6,431 nt of DNA from Deltaproteobacteria bacterium. GTDB lineage: Bacteria; Desulfobacterota; Syntrophia; Syntrophales; Smithellaceae. Numbering within the stretch: position 1 is the stretch's first letter; each line of letters begins with the position of its first letter. The notes under the pieces were generated by a model. That model did not search any database, was not told the DNA's origin, and saw nothing but the letters and a program-made list of their open reading frames with translations. The stretch lies in NCBI GenBank assembly GCA_009668925.1, contig SBEK01000206.1, positions 1 through 6,431 of the forward strand. Direction: 5' to 3'. The position numbers were made by a program, and so were the translations under genes. Shown one piece after another: positions 5,591 through 6,431 of this stretch.

Positions 5591-6431
5591 ATGCGAAGGC
5601 TCGCGCCTGCAAAAATTAATCTTTTGCTGCGCGTTCTGGGGAAGCGCCCCGACGGATATCACGATCTTGCTTCCGTGATGCAGCAAATATCCATCTACGA
5701 TGAATTGACCTATTCCCTCCGTCCGGAGGGAATTTTTCTTCGATGCCCCGGGACGGACCTCCCGACGAATGAGGACAATCTGATTTACCGCGCCGCCTTG
5801 GCGCTTTTTCGTTATACGGGATACGAAGCCGGGGTTGAAATCGTCCTCACCAAGCACATTCCGTCCGCCGCCGGTTTGGGCGGCGGAAGCTCCGATGCGG
5901 CAACCACGCTGATGGCGATCAATGACCTGTGTTCATTCGGACTCGGCAAAACGGATCTCATGAAACTGGGAGCAAAGCTGGGCGCCGATGTCCCTTTTTT
6001 TATTTTCGGGCGCACGGCATTGGCCGCAGGCATCGGCGATCAGCTTCAGACCCTGCCTCACTTGCCCCAACTCAACCTTGTTTTGATCAATCCCGCCTTT
6101 CCCCTCTCCACAAAAACGGTTTATGAAAACCTGAATTTAACATTGACAAAGAAAAAAAATAATTATAGCATTCCGCGATTTTACGCATTAGGCGACGTCG
6201 TTCGGGAATTGCATAATGATTTAGAATCGGTATCGCTCCAGATGTATCCCGGACTGAACGATTTCAAGCAAATGCTGATAGATGAAGGCGCCCTGGGTGC
6301 TTTGATGTCGGGCAGTGGCCCCACGTTATTTGGCATTTTTGCAGACGAAAAATCGGCTAAAGAAGCGCGGGATGCTATTTCAAAAAAAGTTTCCGGAGAA
6401 TGTCTGGTCTTCTTTGCCCAATCACTGAAGT
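5591..6431 (+). CDS. ispE: 4-diphosphocytidyl-2-C-methyl-D-erythritol kinase (IspE), 3' end cut by window edge
   Basis: IspE is a cytoplasmic GHMP kinase that phosphorylates the 2-hydroxyl of CDP-methylerythritol with ATP in the MEP pathway to isoprenoids. The 280 visible codons hold all three motifs. The N-terminal APAKINLLLRV (5-15) contains Lys8 and Asn10 at the active site, followed by GKRPDGYHDL (17-26). The ATP loop PSAAGLGGGSSDAA is at 91-104. GADVPFF (131-137) carries the catalytic Asp133. The C-terminal MSGSGPTLFG is at 239-248. The start is the ATG one base after the DUF1844 stop, with AAAAGGG (5579-5585) 5 bases upstream inside the preceding gene. The frame is still open at the right edge and the last lone base is T. 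Since the family is typically about 280-290 residues, the true stop should be at or within a few codons of the edge. No lesion is seen. Confidence 0.95.
   Translation, partial: MRRLAPAKINLLLRVLGKRPDGYHDLASVMQQISIYDELTYSLRPEGIFLRCPGTDLPTNEDNLIYRAALALFRYTGYEAGVEIVLTKHIPSAAGLGGGSSDAATTLMAINDLCSFGLGKTDLMKLGAKLGADVPFFIFGRTALAAGIGDQLQTLPHLPQLNLVLINPAFPLSTKTVYENLNLTLTKKKNNYSIPRFYALGDVVRELHNDLESVSLQMYPGLNDFKQMLIDEGALGALMSGSGPTLFGIFADEKSAKEARDAISKKVSGECLVFFAQSLK

Overview
The window reads as a compact, gene-dense chromosomal segment of a Gram-negative bacterium, most likely of the former Deltaproteobacteria (Desulfobacterota, Syntrophus-like). The grounds are an RpoH-type sigma factor, an ispE preceded by a DUF1844 gene, ClpB, and a diadenylate cyclase of a kind better known from archaea. 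The lineage is inferred from gene content, not from a search. There is no sign of a mobile element, phage, CRISPR array, tRNA or rRNA, and no gene-free stretch exceeds 300 bases.

Layout: (1) 2-583 (+) is the 3' part of a membrane-anchored DUF218 (SanA/YdcF/ElyC-type) protein whose start lies off the left edge. (2) 594-1439 (-) is rpoH, convergent with the DUF218 gene across a 10-base gap. (3) 1440-1584 is a 145-base divergent control region with a plausible sigma-70-type promoter in each direction. (4) 1585-2457 (+) is a diadenylate cyclase: an N-terminal region that appears to be PK-C-like, then a C-terminal DAC domain. (5) 2471-5056 (+) is a full-length clpB, 13 bases downstream. (6) 5057-5187 is an unusual array of short direct and inverted repeats built on the word AGRCTRT and its complement. 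(7) 5200-5589 (+) is a DUF1844 protein. (8) 5591-6431 (+) is ispE, one base after the DUF1844 stop and cut by the right edge at or very near its end.

Functionally, the centre looks like a stress and proteostasis block. The heat-shock sigma factor is transcribed away from a probable c-di-AMP synthase / ClpB disaggregase operon. The two control regions are back to back, with -35 boxes only 25 bases apart. DUF1844 and ispE (MEP-pathway isoprenoid synthesis) are tightly coupled to each other. They may be read through from clpB across the repeat array, because no convincing intrinsic terminator is visible there. The most notable items are the dac-clpB pairing beside rpoH, the DAC active-site variant (RHI rather than RHR), and the repeat array between clpB and DUF1844.
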